Assembly (NCBI RefSeq): GCF_014764505.1
Contig: NZ_JACXWX010000058.1
Location: forward strand, 1 to 32,724
DNA from: Phormidium tenue FACHB-886
Lineage (GTDB): Bacteria; Cyanobacteriota; Cyanobacteriia; Elainellales; Elainellaceae
DNA length: 32,724 bases
Direction: 5' to 3'
The notes beneath the pieces are model-generated. The model did not search any database. It had not been told where the DNA came from and saw only the letters and a program-made list of their open reading frames with translations. Of the stretch, positions 14,167-21,665 are shown in pieces. The position numbers and the translations under genes are program-made. Positions within the stretch are counted from its first letter, which is position 1, and every line of letters starts with the position of its first letter.

Positions 14167-14703
14167 TTACGATGCCGCTTTCAATGTGGCGATTTCTGCG
14201 GAAAGCACTGCAAAAGCAACGCCATAGTCAGGTTCAGTCGTCAGTTCAGCAACAATTTCTTGATAGGTAACGATGCCTGTAGAATCTACGACATAAACAG
14301 CGCGTGCCAGTAATCCTAGATCCTGAATGAGCAGTCCCCAACTGCGGGCAAAGTCCAGATCGCGATAATCTGAAAGCATGGTGATACTGGTAACTTTCTC
14401 GATCGCCTGCCAACGAGTTTGAGCAAAAGGAAGGTCGGCGGAGATGAGAAAAACTTCAACAAAATCAGTTAATTCCTGACCCAGTAGAGTTAGACGTTGG
14501 CTGAACTTGCGGATCTCAGCACTACAGACTGGCATATCTAAAGAAGGAATCGTGAGTAACAGACGGACTTTTCCTCGCGATCGCGCCAGTGGCAGCACGG
14601 GTAACAGGTTATTATCAATCACCCGCACATCACGGGCACGAGTGCCAACTTTCATCGGCAATCCAATCAATCGCATCGGTTGCCCATGAAAGGTTACTTG
14701 CAT
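14167..14703 (-). CDS. tpx: Thiol peroxidase (Tpx-type peroxiredoxin) lacking the resolving cysteine
   Basis: The 178-residue peroxiredoxin reduces hydroperoxides using a peroxidatic Cys. The active-site block TIPSLDMPVCSAEIRKF holds Cys60, and FLISADLPFAQTRW, ARAVYVVDSTG and ELTTEPDYGVAFAVL are Tpx-family landmarks. In E. coli Tpx the resolving Cys follows DLPFAQSRF (RFCGAEG). Here the equivalent is RWQAIEK, so the resolving Cys is replaced and Cys60 is the only Cys in the protein. It would have to use a partner thiol. The ATG at 14701-14703 overlaps the end of the upstream TlpA-like thioredoxin gene by 10 bp, so that protein is the obvious candidate partner. Last gene of the globin operon. 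Confidence 0.88.
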   Translation of the reverse strand: MQVTFHGQPMRLIGLPMKVGTRARDVRVIDNNLLPVLPLARSRGKVRLLLTIPSLDMPVCSAEIRKFSQRLTLLGQELTDFVEVFLISADLPFAQTRWQAIEKVTSITMLSDYRDLDFARSWGLLIQDLGLLARAVYVVDSTGIVTYQEIVAELTTEPDYGVAFAVLSAEIATLKAAS

Positions 14704-15329
14704 AGTTCCTGGGTTACTCGATTGCCAGTGTTGATGTATTTCTCGATTCGTTGAATCACATCTGCTTCCGGCGTATGTCCAAACCATCCTTCTAATAATT
14801 CTAAGTTTTGATCGACTAGAAGAAAGGTCGGTGTTCCTGGCAGATGATTCAGCGTAAAGGTTGCTGATGTTTGAGTGCTCTTTTGTAAGTAAGTCTTCAC
14901 TTTCTGACGCAACGCTTCTTGTTCGAGATGGGATGAATTACCGAAACCAGCGATCGCTTCACACACCCGCTCGATGTTCGCGGGGGTTGCAAGTGCCGTA
15001 CCTGTAGTAAATTGATCGATCGCAACGGGAAAATCAATTGCTTGAGCGTAATTCTCTCCGAGGGCTTGCCGAGTTGCCCCAACCATCTGTTTCTGAGTCA
15101 AAAGTAACTCTGTATTTGCAGCCGTGTTGTACTCAAAATCCTCAAACGCTGTTGAGAGTCCCAGAACATTTAACCCAGATTCACGGTACTTCCAATACAA
15201 CTTGTTGACGAGTGGAAACCCATAAATGAAACAACCGGGACAATTGACTTGAAACACGAACAAAAGGTTTAGCGCTTTGAGGTCAAATGAACCTTGTAAA
15301 ACGCGATCGATCTTGAGTTGGATTGCCAT
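14694..15329 (-). CDS. TlpA/AhpC-TSA-like thioredoxin-fold protein
   Basis: The 211-residue cytoplasmic protein (no signal peptide) has a thioredoxin fold with the redox motif CPGC in LFVFQVNCPGCFIYGFPLV (about residues 29-32 of the mature start). A long insert of about 100 residues follows, then the cis-Pro segment LPGTPTFLLVDQNLELLEGW. This is the layout of TlpA-like or redoxin-like proteins with an extended helical middle. It probably reduces or exchanges disulphides, possibly recycling the one-Cys Tpx encoded next. GGAG lies seven bases before ATG 15327-15329. The start of the frame at 15365 has no such site. It follows the Rof-like gene by four bases and overlaps tpx by ten, so translation is likely coupled. 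Confidence 0.82.
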   Translation of the reverse strand: MAIQLKIDRVLQGSFDLKALNLLFVFQVNCPGCFIYGFPLVNKLYWKYRESGLNVLGLSTAFEDFEYNTAANTELLLTQKQMVGATRQALGENYAQAIDFPVAIDQFTTGTALATPANIERVCEAIAGFGNSSHLEQEALRQKVKTYLQKSTQTSATFTLNHLPGTPTFLLVDQNLELLEGWFGHTPEADVIQRIEKYINTGNRVTQELCK

Positions 15330-15333
15330 TGTG

Positions 15334-15579
15334 CTACTCCTGAGCAAAACGAGTCGGGTTACCATTGACTGAGATCAGGCGATCGAGCCGGATTTCAGTC
15401 CCATCTTTGAGCTTCAAAAAATCTGCTTTGTTGGCAGCATAGACATCGACAATCTGACTTTGAACTTCAATAATTTCCTCAGTAGCAGTGCGATAGGAAA
15501 TCTGACAGGTTTGCCGTAGCGTTGCCAAGGCTTCTAGCTGATCGTGAAAACCACAGTCCACTAAACAATAGTCATTCAT
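15334..15579 (-). CDS. Rof-like (Rho-binding antiterminator-like) small protein
   Basis: The 81-residue product matches the Rof/YaeO family pattern: MNDYCLVDCGFHDQLEALAT at the start, LRQTCQISY, then VYAANKADFLKLKDGTEIRL and DRLISVNG at the end. In E. coli Rof binds the transcription terminator Rho and blocks it. Most cyanobacteria lack Rho, so the role here must differ or the family is broader than its name. The fold is a small SH3/Sm-like beta barrel that could bind RNA or protein. GAGG lies six bases before the ATG (15577-15579). It sits one base after the preceding gene and four before the thioredoxin gene, inside the globin operon. Confidence 0.75.
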   Translation of the reverse strand: MNDYCLVDCGFHDQLEALATLRQTCQISYRTATEEIIEVQSQIVDVYAANKADFLKLKDGTEIRLDRLISVNGNPTRFAQE

Positions 15580-15580
15580 C

Positions 15581-15829
15581 TTAAACCTCACTATTTTTCC
15601 AATAATTGTTAGCAGCAGCAATTGTGGCAAGCTCAGTAGCAACTGTTTGTCCTACGGCAATTAACATCATGGCATCATTGCCATAGACATCTCGTAGCTG
15701 TTTGCGCTTCTCTTCATCACGTTGAGTCAGCTTGATAATCAGCCGTGCCAGTTTCACGGCTAATTGCCGTCCTTCCTCAGGTATTTCGGTGATTAACGAG
15801 TTGTTAGGAACTAGTGCAATCATATCCAT
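15581..15829 (-). CDS. Small protein of unknown function (82 aa)
   Basis: The product reads MDMIALVPNNSLITEIPEEG, then RQLAVKLARLIIKLTQRDEE and a helical, Ala-rich end. It is largely alpha-helical by composition and lacks cysteines, signal peptide or membrane segment. No family recognised. The ATG at 15827-15829 is chosen; the frame is open to 15895 but has no ribosome site there. It lies 75 bp after the MOSC gene and one base before the Rof-like gene, so it is a member of the operon. Confidence 0.6.
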   Translation of the reverse strand: MDMIALVPNNSLITEIPEEGRQLAVKLARLIIKLTQRDEEKRKQLRDVYGNDAMMLIAVGQTVATELATIAAANNYWKNSEV

Positions 15830-15903
15830 TGTTTGTTCTCTTGTTAGTTGTAAGGACGATCGCCGATTGGATTTCTTTTGCAATCGTCCTAGCACGATCA
15901 GGC

Positions 15904-16608
15904 TCAGTTCTCACCCCAGAGCCGGGGAACCGGATCTGGATTGACATTTTTAGCAGCTCGCTTGGACAAAGTGCGTTGCCAATTTACCGCCAACAACGGA
16001 CAGTTTGCCAATGCAGCCGACGCTTCCCTATCATTTAATTCGTGATGCATGATTTGGTTGGCTCGGGCGATCGTCCATTGGGGAAACGGGCGATCGCGCA
16101 ACACCAGTTTCATTCCCGCTTCCACCAGTCCTTCTTTCAATACGCGAAAATACCATCCGGTCTGCCCAGTCGTCTGAACTTGAAATGCAAGATCCCGAAT
16201 TCCCCAGCGACGCGATAGTTTCCAGCAAGGCTGGCGGGGTTGAGACACCTGAACTTGAGCTTCACCGATGTCATAGATATCGCCAATGCAAACGGATGAT
16301 TCTGTTTGATCAGCAACCGTAAAGTTTTCTCCAAACGCTCCGTAGGAGAGGTCGGGCAACTTCAAACGCGCTTGCCAGGAGGGGTAGTGTTCAGCCGCAT
16401 ACGCCAGTACCGCTTTTTCTACACCGCCATGACGTTTGAGATCGGCTTGACCATCCCCAGCTAAATTAGTGCTTCCGAGCCAGGCTTCTCCCTGAATCGG
16501 CTCCTTGAAGAAACCTGTAGACCAAGGACGATCCATTGGGGCTGGCGCACCTGTCACACCAAGCGATTTGGGCAGTCCAACTTGAATCGAAAGAATTTGG
16601 GCAACCAT
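15904..16608 (-). CDS. MOSC-domain protein (YiiM-like)
   Basis: The 234-residue protein has a MOSC beta-barrel: an N-terminal strand segment VAQILSIQVGLPKSL, NLAGDGQADLKRHGGVEKAV at about residues 48-67, FGENFTV, GDIYDIGEAQVQVSQPRQPC with the conserved Cys, WKLSRRWG and TGQTGWYFRVL. A C-terminal helical 3-alpha extension follows (WTIARANQIMHH). YiiM-type proteins use molybdenum cofactor or its sulphur and are linked to resistance to N-hydroxylated base analogues. Here it probably handles a Mo-cofactor-dependent reduction. It is the second gene of the globin operon, 39 bp after globin, on the same strand. Confidence 0.9.
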   Translation of the reverse strand: MVAQILSIQVGLPKSLGVTGAPAPMDRPWSTGFFKEPIQGEAWLGSTNLAGDGQADLKRHGGVEKAVLAYAAEHYPSWQARLKLPDLSYGAFGENFTVADQTESSVCIGDIYDIGEAQVQVSQPRQPCWKLSRRWGIRDLAFQVQTTGQTGWYFRVLKEGLVEAGMKLVLRDRPFPQWTIARANQIMHHELNDREASAALANCPLLAVNWQRTLSKRAAKNVNPDPVPRLWGEN

Positions 16609-16647
16609 TTATCCCTCTGGGTAAAACACAAACAAAATGTAATCCAC

Positions 16648-17103
16648 TCATGCAGTTGCTCCTGAAGAGCTAGATTGTAGTTTGAGTGCTGCAGGGGTAT
16701 AGTCAGCACCTTCCAGCATGATTTGAGCGATCGCGTCGTAAGCATCTGCCCAGGCTTGTTTCGTTTGGGGTGTCCAGGCAGTTCCTACAAAAGATGCCAG
16801 CGTTTTCAACAAGGTGTTGCCAACCATTGGATAATGCTCCGGCAAAACGCCATACTGAACATGGCGTGTGCCTAAACCTGTCAGAGCGGCATTTAACGCG
16901 TCAGGTTGGCGAAGGCTATTAACCACCAGTACCAGCGAAGCAAATAGCTTCTTACCCTGCTCCTCCATTGAGGTGTGAACGAACAGTGGTTTCGTCTCTG
17001 GATAGTCTGCGAACAGATAGGAATAGAACAAAGCGGTGAAGTCAGATTCACGCGCCTTCACTTGCTCAAAGCTTTGTTCCAGTAGTTCAATGTTCAGTGC
17101 CAT
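16648..17103 (-). CDS. Single-domain globin (flavohaemoglobin-type haem domain)
   Basis: The 151-residue globin lacks the FAD/NAD reductase part of flavohaemoglobin. Features are the A-helix start MALNIELLEQSFEQVKARES, CD region YPETKPLFVHTSM, Gln49 at the likely distal E7 site (MEEQGKKLF), His81 as the likely proximal F8 ligand in TRHVQYGV, LPEHYPMVGNTLLKTL, and a WTPQTKQAWADAYD end. Such globins bind oxygen or nitric oxide and, with a reductase, can detoxify NO. It is the first gene of a minus-strand operon and has a strong promoter upstream (17182-17225) and AAGGAG before the ATG. A paralogous N-terminus survives in front of the DUF4331 gene. Confidence 0.92.
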   Translation of the reverse strand: MALNIELLEQSFEQVKARESDFTALFYSYLFADYPETKPLFVHTSMEEQGKKLFASLVLVVNSLRQPDALNAALTGLGTRHVQYGVLPEHYPMVGNTLLKTLASFVGTAWTPQTKQAWADAYDAIAQIMLEGADYTPAALKLQSSSSGATA

Positions 17104-17181
17104 TGTTGTGAGTTTACTCCTTCCTCTGAGTTGTCAGGATTGACACACCAGGCGGCAATCCCTGTGCTAACATCTAAGTTG

Positions 17182-17225
17182 TTTAGGACTCCTAAATAAT
17201 AAAACGATAGTTGCCTAACTGTCAA
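17182..17225 (-). promoter_or_regulatory. Promoter and overlapping palindromic operator of the globin operon
   Basis: Reading the minus strand, TTGACA (17220-17225) is followed after 18 bp by TATTAT (17196-17201). The perfect palindrome TTTAGGA-C-TCCTAAA (17182-17196) begins at the last base of the -10 box and covers the expected start site. A repressor bound there would block transcription. Candidate repressors in the neighbourhood are the Cys-rich MarR (13.3 kb) and the divergent XRE-cupin protein. Confidence 0.7.
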
Positions 17226-17392
17226 TGTGTTTTTCCATTAAAGCTAGGTTTCAGCTTTGAGATTCAACTGACCAAAGCTGGTGAATTAAGGAGAATTGGC
17301 TATTTTAGGCAGTAAACATCATTTTCACAGTGCCCATCTACTACCAGATCGATTGAGAAGAATCCAGCAAGCTTGCCTGCTAGGCAATATAA

Positions 17393-17410
17393 TTAAGCTA
17401 ACTTGCTTAA
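17393..17410. promoter_or_regulatory. Inverted repeat before the XRE-cupin gene
   Basis: TTAAGC at 17393-17398 and GCTTAA at 17405-17410 form a 6-6-6 inverted repeat that ends ten bases before the ATG. GCCTGCTAGGC at 17375-17385 is another dyad close by. XRE regulators often bind such dyads to control themselves. The position could also affect translation. Confidence 0.4.
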
Positions 17411-17420
17411 TGAGCAATTT

Positions 17421-18059
17421 ATGGAAAATTCGATCGAGGCTCTACTCAAGCCTGAATTAGCCAAACTGGGGCAACGGTTACGGGCTTTAAGAACGGAACG
17501 GGGTTGGACGTTAAGTCAACTGAGTGAGCAGGCAGATGTGTCTGAGGCTTACTTGTCTCGCCTAGAAGGTGGCGAACGGCAGCCCTCACTGGCAGTTCTG
17601 TTTACCTTGGCACGGGTGTATGGGGTATCGCTACCCGACCTATTTGGCTCAACTTCGGAGAACCCAAAGCCAACGGTTCCAAAGCAGCAAGCTTCTGCTG
17701 GGGTTGTGATTCGTGCAGGCGATCGTCGGCTTCAAGAGGGCAATGGGCTATTCTACACCTCTCTAGCTGGCGGGAATCATCTAGCTGATTTGCATCCACT
17801 CCGAGTGATCGTGCCTGTGAATCGACAAGGAGAACAGCATTATCAGCATAGTGGTGAAGAGTGGCTCTATGTTCTCTCCGGGCAACTCATTCTGACTCTA
17901 GCAGACGAGCAGTTTTTGCTCAATCCTGGTGACGCGGCACATTTTGATGCGTTTCTCCCCCACAATCTCTCTGCGATCGGAGACCAAGATGCTGAGATTC
18001 TTCTCGTTGCCTGTACGCCCACACGCTCTTTATTGAAAAGTTACCTCTCTGAAAAATAA
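17421..18059 (+). CDS. XRE-family regulator with C-terminal cupin
   Basis: The 212-residue protein has an XRE helix-turn-helix at about residues 15-70 (LGQRLRALRTERGWTLSQLS, then ADVSEAYLSRLEGGERQPSL) and a cupin sensor domain at about 120-205. The latter shows HYQHSGEEWLYVLSGQLILT with HxH-like and Glu positions, and NPGDAAHFDAFLPHNL as the second motif. This domain order is typical of regulators of amine, sulphur or polyamine metabolism. The ATG at 17421 is preferred over a TTG at 17403 in the same frame. It is divergent from the globin operon with 317 bp between them, and followed by the broken amidotransferase gene, either of which could be its target. Confidence 0.9.
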   Translation: MENSIEALLKPELAKLGQRLRALRTERGWTLSQLSEQADVSEAYLSRLEGGERQPSLAVLFTLARVYGVSLPDLFGSTSENPKPTVPKQQASAGVVIRAGDRRLQEGNGLFYTSLAGGNHLADLHPLRVIVPVNRQGEQHYQHSGEEWLYVLSGQLILTLADEQFLLNPGDAAHFDAFLPHNLSAIGDQDAEILLVACTPTRSLLKSYLSEK

Positions 18060-18164
18060 TGCCTTTATCTTAGAGAGCCTCCCCATGTCTGAATTCCTAA
18101 ACTGATGGTGCTACCTGAAGCTCACCTTGTCTAATCAAACTTAAACCAACGCGAGGGTGAAAAA

Positions 18165-18935
18165 ATGAGAGTTCATTATTTGCAACATGTTCCCTTCGAG
18201 GGACTGGGCAGTATTTCAACCTGGGTGGACGAACAAAACCATTCGTTATCATCCACCAAATTCTACGCCAACGATCCCTTACCAACGGTGAGTGATTTTG
18301 ATTAGCTGATCGTCTTGGGTGGATCAATGAATATCTATGAAGAGGAGCAGTACCCCTGGCTCATCGCAGAGAAACAACTCATCAAACAGGCGATCGAGGA
18401 AGACAAGATAGTGCTTGGCATTTGTCTGGGAGCGCAACTGATCGCGGATGCTCTGGGTTCAAAAGTGTATGCGGGGCAGCACAAAGAGATCGGATGGTTT
18501 CTGATCAAAACAACAGAAGCAGTTCAGCAATCCGATGCCCTTGAGTCTTTACCCACTCAACTGACAGTTTTCCATTGGCATGGAGATACATTTGAGTTAC
18601 CAGAAAAAGCAACCCACCTGACCTACAGCGAGGGTTGCCTCAATCAAGCATTTCTCTAGGGTGAAAAGGTGCTTGGCTTGCAATTTCACCTAGAAATGAA
18701 TCGACACGGTATACAGCAGATCATTGAAAACGATGCCTCGGAATTAATTCCAGGGAAGTACATTCAGACTTCTGAGAAAATGCTTTCTGAGAATAAGAAT
18801 TTTGCAGAAATTCGTGAGGTCATGTACCAGTTTTTCGAACTGCTCTCACATCAACACCAAAAAGCTTCCCAGCCTGTTTGGGTTACTGGAATGTTATTTG
18901 TTTTAGATTCATGTGAATCAAATGATTTGACGTAA
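18165..18935 (+). pseudogene. Type 1 glutamine amidotransferase, interrupted by two TAG codons
   Basis: One continuous frame of 257 codons has TAG at 18303-18305 and 18657-18659 but no frameshift. It reads MRVHYLQHVPFEGLGSISTW, then (after the first TAG) LIVLGGSMNIYEEEQYPWL, LGICLGAQLIADALGSKVYA (nucleophile Cys in GICLGAQ) and VFHWHGDTFELP. After the second TAG come VLGLQFHLEMN (catalytic His and Glu) and a C-terminal helix. These are all the landmarks of a class I glutamine amidotransferase of the GuaA-like/YfeJ type, which moves ammonia from glutamine. The first TAG most likely replaces a Trp (FDW). Unless TAG is read through, no full-length product is made. It follows the XRE gene by 105 bp on the same strand. 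Confidence 0.85.
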
Positions 18936-18973
18936 TTAGCAAATGGATAGCGTAAATCTCTGATTACACACCA

Positions 18974-19087
18974 ATATCAAATCCGGTTAATTCCCGATTA
19001 TGGGGGAGGTGTGGAGGCTTCGCCTCCACGAAGGGGACTTGCCCCCTTCATCCCTTTTTATCACGGTTATTCAGGCGGATTTGATAT
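18974..19087. repeat. 114-bp palindromic repeat element with nested hairpin
   Basis: Perfect 12-bp inverted ends ATATCAAATCCG (18974-18985) and CGGATTTGATAT (19076-19087) enclose a perfect 8-bp hairpin, GTGGAGGC-TTC-GCCTCCAC (19011-19029), and a second G/C-rich stem (AAGGGG/CCCCTT, near 19031-19048). No coding frame is inside. The structure is that of a non-autonomous MITE- or REP-like intergenic element of cyanobacteria. It lies between the amidotransferase relic and the ISAzo13 relic. Confidence 0.75.
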
Positions 19088-19092
19088 AAGTA

Positions 19093-20450
19093 AGGGCTTA
19101 TAAATAAATAAGTTCATGCTTTTTCAAGGATTGGAGTGCGAGGATGGATTATATAGTTCCACTGCGGACAAATCTTGCGTCTAGTCAGGTTCAATGCTGC
19201 CATTTCCTCGTCAGAAACTTTGACTTTAGTCGGGTAATCTCCTTTCAGTTGAGCAGCTTTGACACTTAATCCCGTTTGGGTCTTGGTGCCTCGAATCAAA
19301 GCAGTCATCCGGTTGAGAGAACGCAACGGTTTGCCAGCCCAATTGAGGCAAATAAAGCTGAACAAGCGATATTCAATCGGATTCCACTTGGAAGCACCCG
19401 ATGGATAATGGCAAACCATCACCTTAATGCCATAACGGTCAGCTAATTGCTGTTGCAATTGATGGTTCCAGTTACGAACCCGCTAACCGTTGCTGCCTTC
19501 TGAATCACACAAGATCAGCAGTTTACGTTCATCGGCAAAACCAGGACGGTCTTTGCGCTCAAACCATCGCTCGATCGCATCCACGGCAAAGGCTGCTGTA
19601 TCACTAGAAGTCCCAACATAGACAAAACTTTGATTGTGCACTAGGTCATATATGCCATAGGGAACTGCTTTAGCAATGGCATCTTCTGGAAATTCGTGGT
19701 CATTGACCGCATCTACTTCCACCCTCCAAGTTTGTCCGGCATTTTTGAAGTTTCCAATCAGTTCCTTCTTCTGGGTATCAACACTGACCACCCGATGCCC
19801 TGCTTGGATAAACCGTCGCTTGACTCGCTCAATGTATCGCAATTGCCTATCCCGTTGGAGATGCTGAGTCGTTGCTACCGCTCTACGATTTGCTTTGAGC
19901 GAGTAGTTCTGCTGTTTGAGCAACCGTTGAATACTGCTATGACTGAGAAACACTCCCACACCCACGAGCTTTGCTTTGATGCCACGCAGACTTTGACGAA
20001 TCCATTTACTGGCACCACATGGGTCTCCTGCAGTATCTGCTTCTCCAACGACTTGCAGGATTGCCTCGACTCCTGCTAGTTTTTTCGACTTGTTTGCGCC
20101 CGCCTCCAGCTACTCGTATCCGCGCTACTGGACGGTTCGCTAGTCCTGCATCGAGTTCTCGTCGTCCCCGTCGAATCGTATTGATATCTAACCCAGCGAT
20201 GTCACTCACCTGTTGGCTTTCCCCATGTCCCACCCGTTTCGCTTCCAACGCTGCCAGCCATCGTCGTTGCTATTCATCTAAACGGCTCATCAGCAGGTTC
20301 AACGGTTCATGCTGCTATTGAATCATTTCATTGCCGTTCTGACACGCTTGACATTGACGAATGGCTCGGCTCTTCATCTTTATATTTTGATTCCGATACT
20401 TCCCTCCCTAAACTAGCTTAAAACCATGAAATTGTTTTCTTACAAACCCT
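19093..20450 (-). mobile_element. ISAzo13-family insertion sequence, decayed
   Basis: The element carries the transposase pseudogene described below. Imperfect inverted ends are visible: the left end at 19093-19112 and the reverse complement of 20431-20450 agree at about 14 of 20 positions, both starting AGGG. The right boundary falls exactly where histidine-kinase coding sequence resumes (codon TAT at 20450-20452), so the element, or a deletion next to it, removed the 5' part of that kinase gene. I see no clear target duplication. Confidence 0.65.
19114..20377 (-). pseudogene. ISAzo13-family transposase with three TAG codons and one frameshift
   Basis: The frame starts MKSRAIRQCQACQNGNEMIQ, with a CxxC near the N-terminus. 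TAG codons are at 20315-20317 and 20270-20272. A helix-turn-helix part follows (LEAKRVGHGESQQVSDIAGL, RRGRRELDAG), then GGGRKQVEK and a frameshift at an A6 run (T6 at 20080-20085 on the plus strand). The next part contains HRVVSVDTQKKELIGNFKNA (first Asp), LLILCDSEGSNG (second Asp), TAG at 19483-19485 and HYPSGASKWNPIEYRLFSF (catalytic Glu), ending PQWNYIIHPRTP. All DDE residues are still readable, so decay is recent. The order and motifs match ISAzo13 transposases of about 400-420 residues. Confidence 0.88.
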
Positions 20451-20758
20451 ATCCTCTATCCTCTGATCTGGAAAATAATCTGTTTCGGATTGGGCAAGAA
20501 GCTTTGACAAATGCCATCAAATATGCGGAGGCGCATGAAATCCGCATTGAACTGATCTATGAACCAACCCAATGCAGCTTGCAAATTAAAGACGATGGGT
20601 AGGGATTTGAGGTAGACAACCAGGCGATGCGGAACGGCTTTGGTCTACTGGGGATGGCACAACGGGCTGAACGCATTAGCGCTGAATTAAAGATTCAAAG
20701 CCACTTAGGGCAGGGAACAGCAATCACGTTGTCCATTAGTCGCGGTAACTCAGCATGA
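20450..20758 (+). pseudogene. C-terminal ATPase part of a NarL-type histidine kinase, with one TAG
   Basis: Starting at the IS boundary, the frame encodes the HATPase domain of a two-component kinase: LFRIGQEALTNAIKYAEAHE (N box), LQIKDDG-TAG-GFEV (G1 box; TAG at 20600-20602), NGFGLLGMAQRAERI (G2 region) and GQGTAITLSI. It is paralogous to the end of the kinase at 22384-25173, where the equivalent reads KDDGRGFGV. The sensor and the His-containing dimerisation domain are missing. Its stop TGA overlaps the ATG of the response regulator gene (ATGA), a typical kinase-regulator arrangement, so the regulator has lost its cognate kinase. Confidence 0.85.
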
Positions 20759-21384
20759 GTCAACTCAGTCGCATCCGCGTTCTTGTGGTGGACGATCATC
20801 CCGTTGTCCGCCAGGGTTTGGTCGGAATGCTGGAGAAGGCGCCAGATATTGTGATCGTGGGTCAAGGGCGAGATGGGCATGAGGCGATCGCAGTGTTTCA
20901 GCAACAGCAGCCTGATGTGACTTTGATGGATTTACGGATGCCTGGGATGGGAGGTGTTCAAGCGATTACGGTGATTTGCAATGAGTTTCCCAGCACTCAA
21001 ATTGTTGTGCTGACCACATATGACACCGATGAAGAAATTTATCGAGGATTGCGAGCCGGGGCAAAGGGATATTTACTGAAGGATTCTGAGCCAGAGGAAC
21101 TATTGCCAGCAATCCGAACAGTGACCAAGGGACAACAGTATATTCCCTCTAACGTGGCTGCTAAGTTAGTCCAGCGGATAACTGCTCCAGAACTGAGCGA
21201 TCGTGAGCTAGAAGTTCTCCAGTTAATCGGACAGGGCATGAGCAACCAGGAAATTAGCGCGGTTCTAATAATTAGTGAAAGTACGGTGAAAACCCATATC
21301 AACCGCATCTTAAGCAAGCTAGATGTCAAAGATCGCACCCAGGCAGCCATTGTTGCGTTGAAACGCGGAATTTCTAGCTTGTGA
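20755..21384 (+). CDS. NarL/FixJ-family response regulator (orphaned)
   Basis: The 209-residue regulator has a receiver domain with the acidic pair in VLVVDDHPVV, phospho-acceptor Asp59 in VTLMDLRMPG, Thr in VVLTTYDTDEE and Lys in YLLKDSEPEE. A LuxR-type HTH follows: LSDRELEVLQLIGQGMSNQE, then ISESTVKTHINRILSKLDV. It is closely similar to the regulator at 25197-25811. Its own kinase, overlapping by ATGA upstream, is only a relic, so it may now be driven by the intact neighbouring kinase or by small phosphodonors. Possible targets are itself and the DsbA-like gene beyond the palindromes at 21471-21547. Confidence 0.93.
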   Translation: MSQLSRIRVLVVDDHPVVRQGLVGMLEKAPDIVIVGQGRDGHEAIAVFQQQQPDVTLMDLRMPGMGGVQAITVICNEFPSTQIVVLTTYDTDEEIYRGLRAGAKGYLLKDSEPEELLPAIRTVTKGQQYIPSNVAAKLVQRITAPELSDRELEVLQLIGQGMSNQEISAVLIISESTVKTHINRILSKLDVKDRTQAAIVALKRGISSL

Positions 21385-21470
21385 GAGTAAAGATGGTACT
21401 TCTGCCTGGATTAACAATTATCACCAGACATCACTTGGGAGCGAAGGATTTTAGACTATGAGGCAGGCAA

Positions 21471-21547
21471 TCAAACCTAAGTTTGATCTAAACCCCAACT
21501 TAAGTTTGGTTCGTTTTACTCCCTCAAGTTGATCAAAATACAGACCT
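21471..21547. promoter_or_regulatory. Cluster of palindromes before the DsbA-like gene
   Basis: Within this 281-bp gap are TCAAAC-CTAA-GTTTGA (21471-21486), AACTTAAGTT (21497-21506) and TTGATCAA (about 21539-21546). The first two share an AAGTTTG core repeated 23 bp apart (21479 and 21502). Such clustered dyads between a NarL-type regulator and the next gene are candidate binding sites for that regulator. An AAGGA ribosome site for the next gene lies further on, near 21655. Confidence 0.5.
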
Positions 21548-21665
21548 TAAATTGACTACAATCCTAAATAAGCCTTGTACACTAAACCTATAGAAACGAT
21601 CATCGGGTTGAAGGGAAGAGATTTCAGAGTATACGCGACGGATCTCTTTTTCTCAAGGATTTAGA

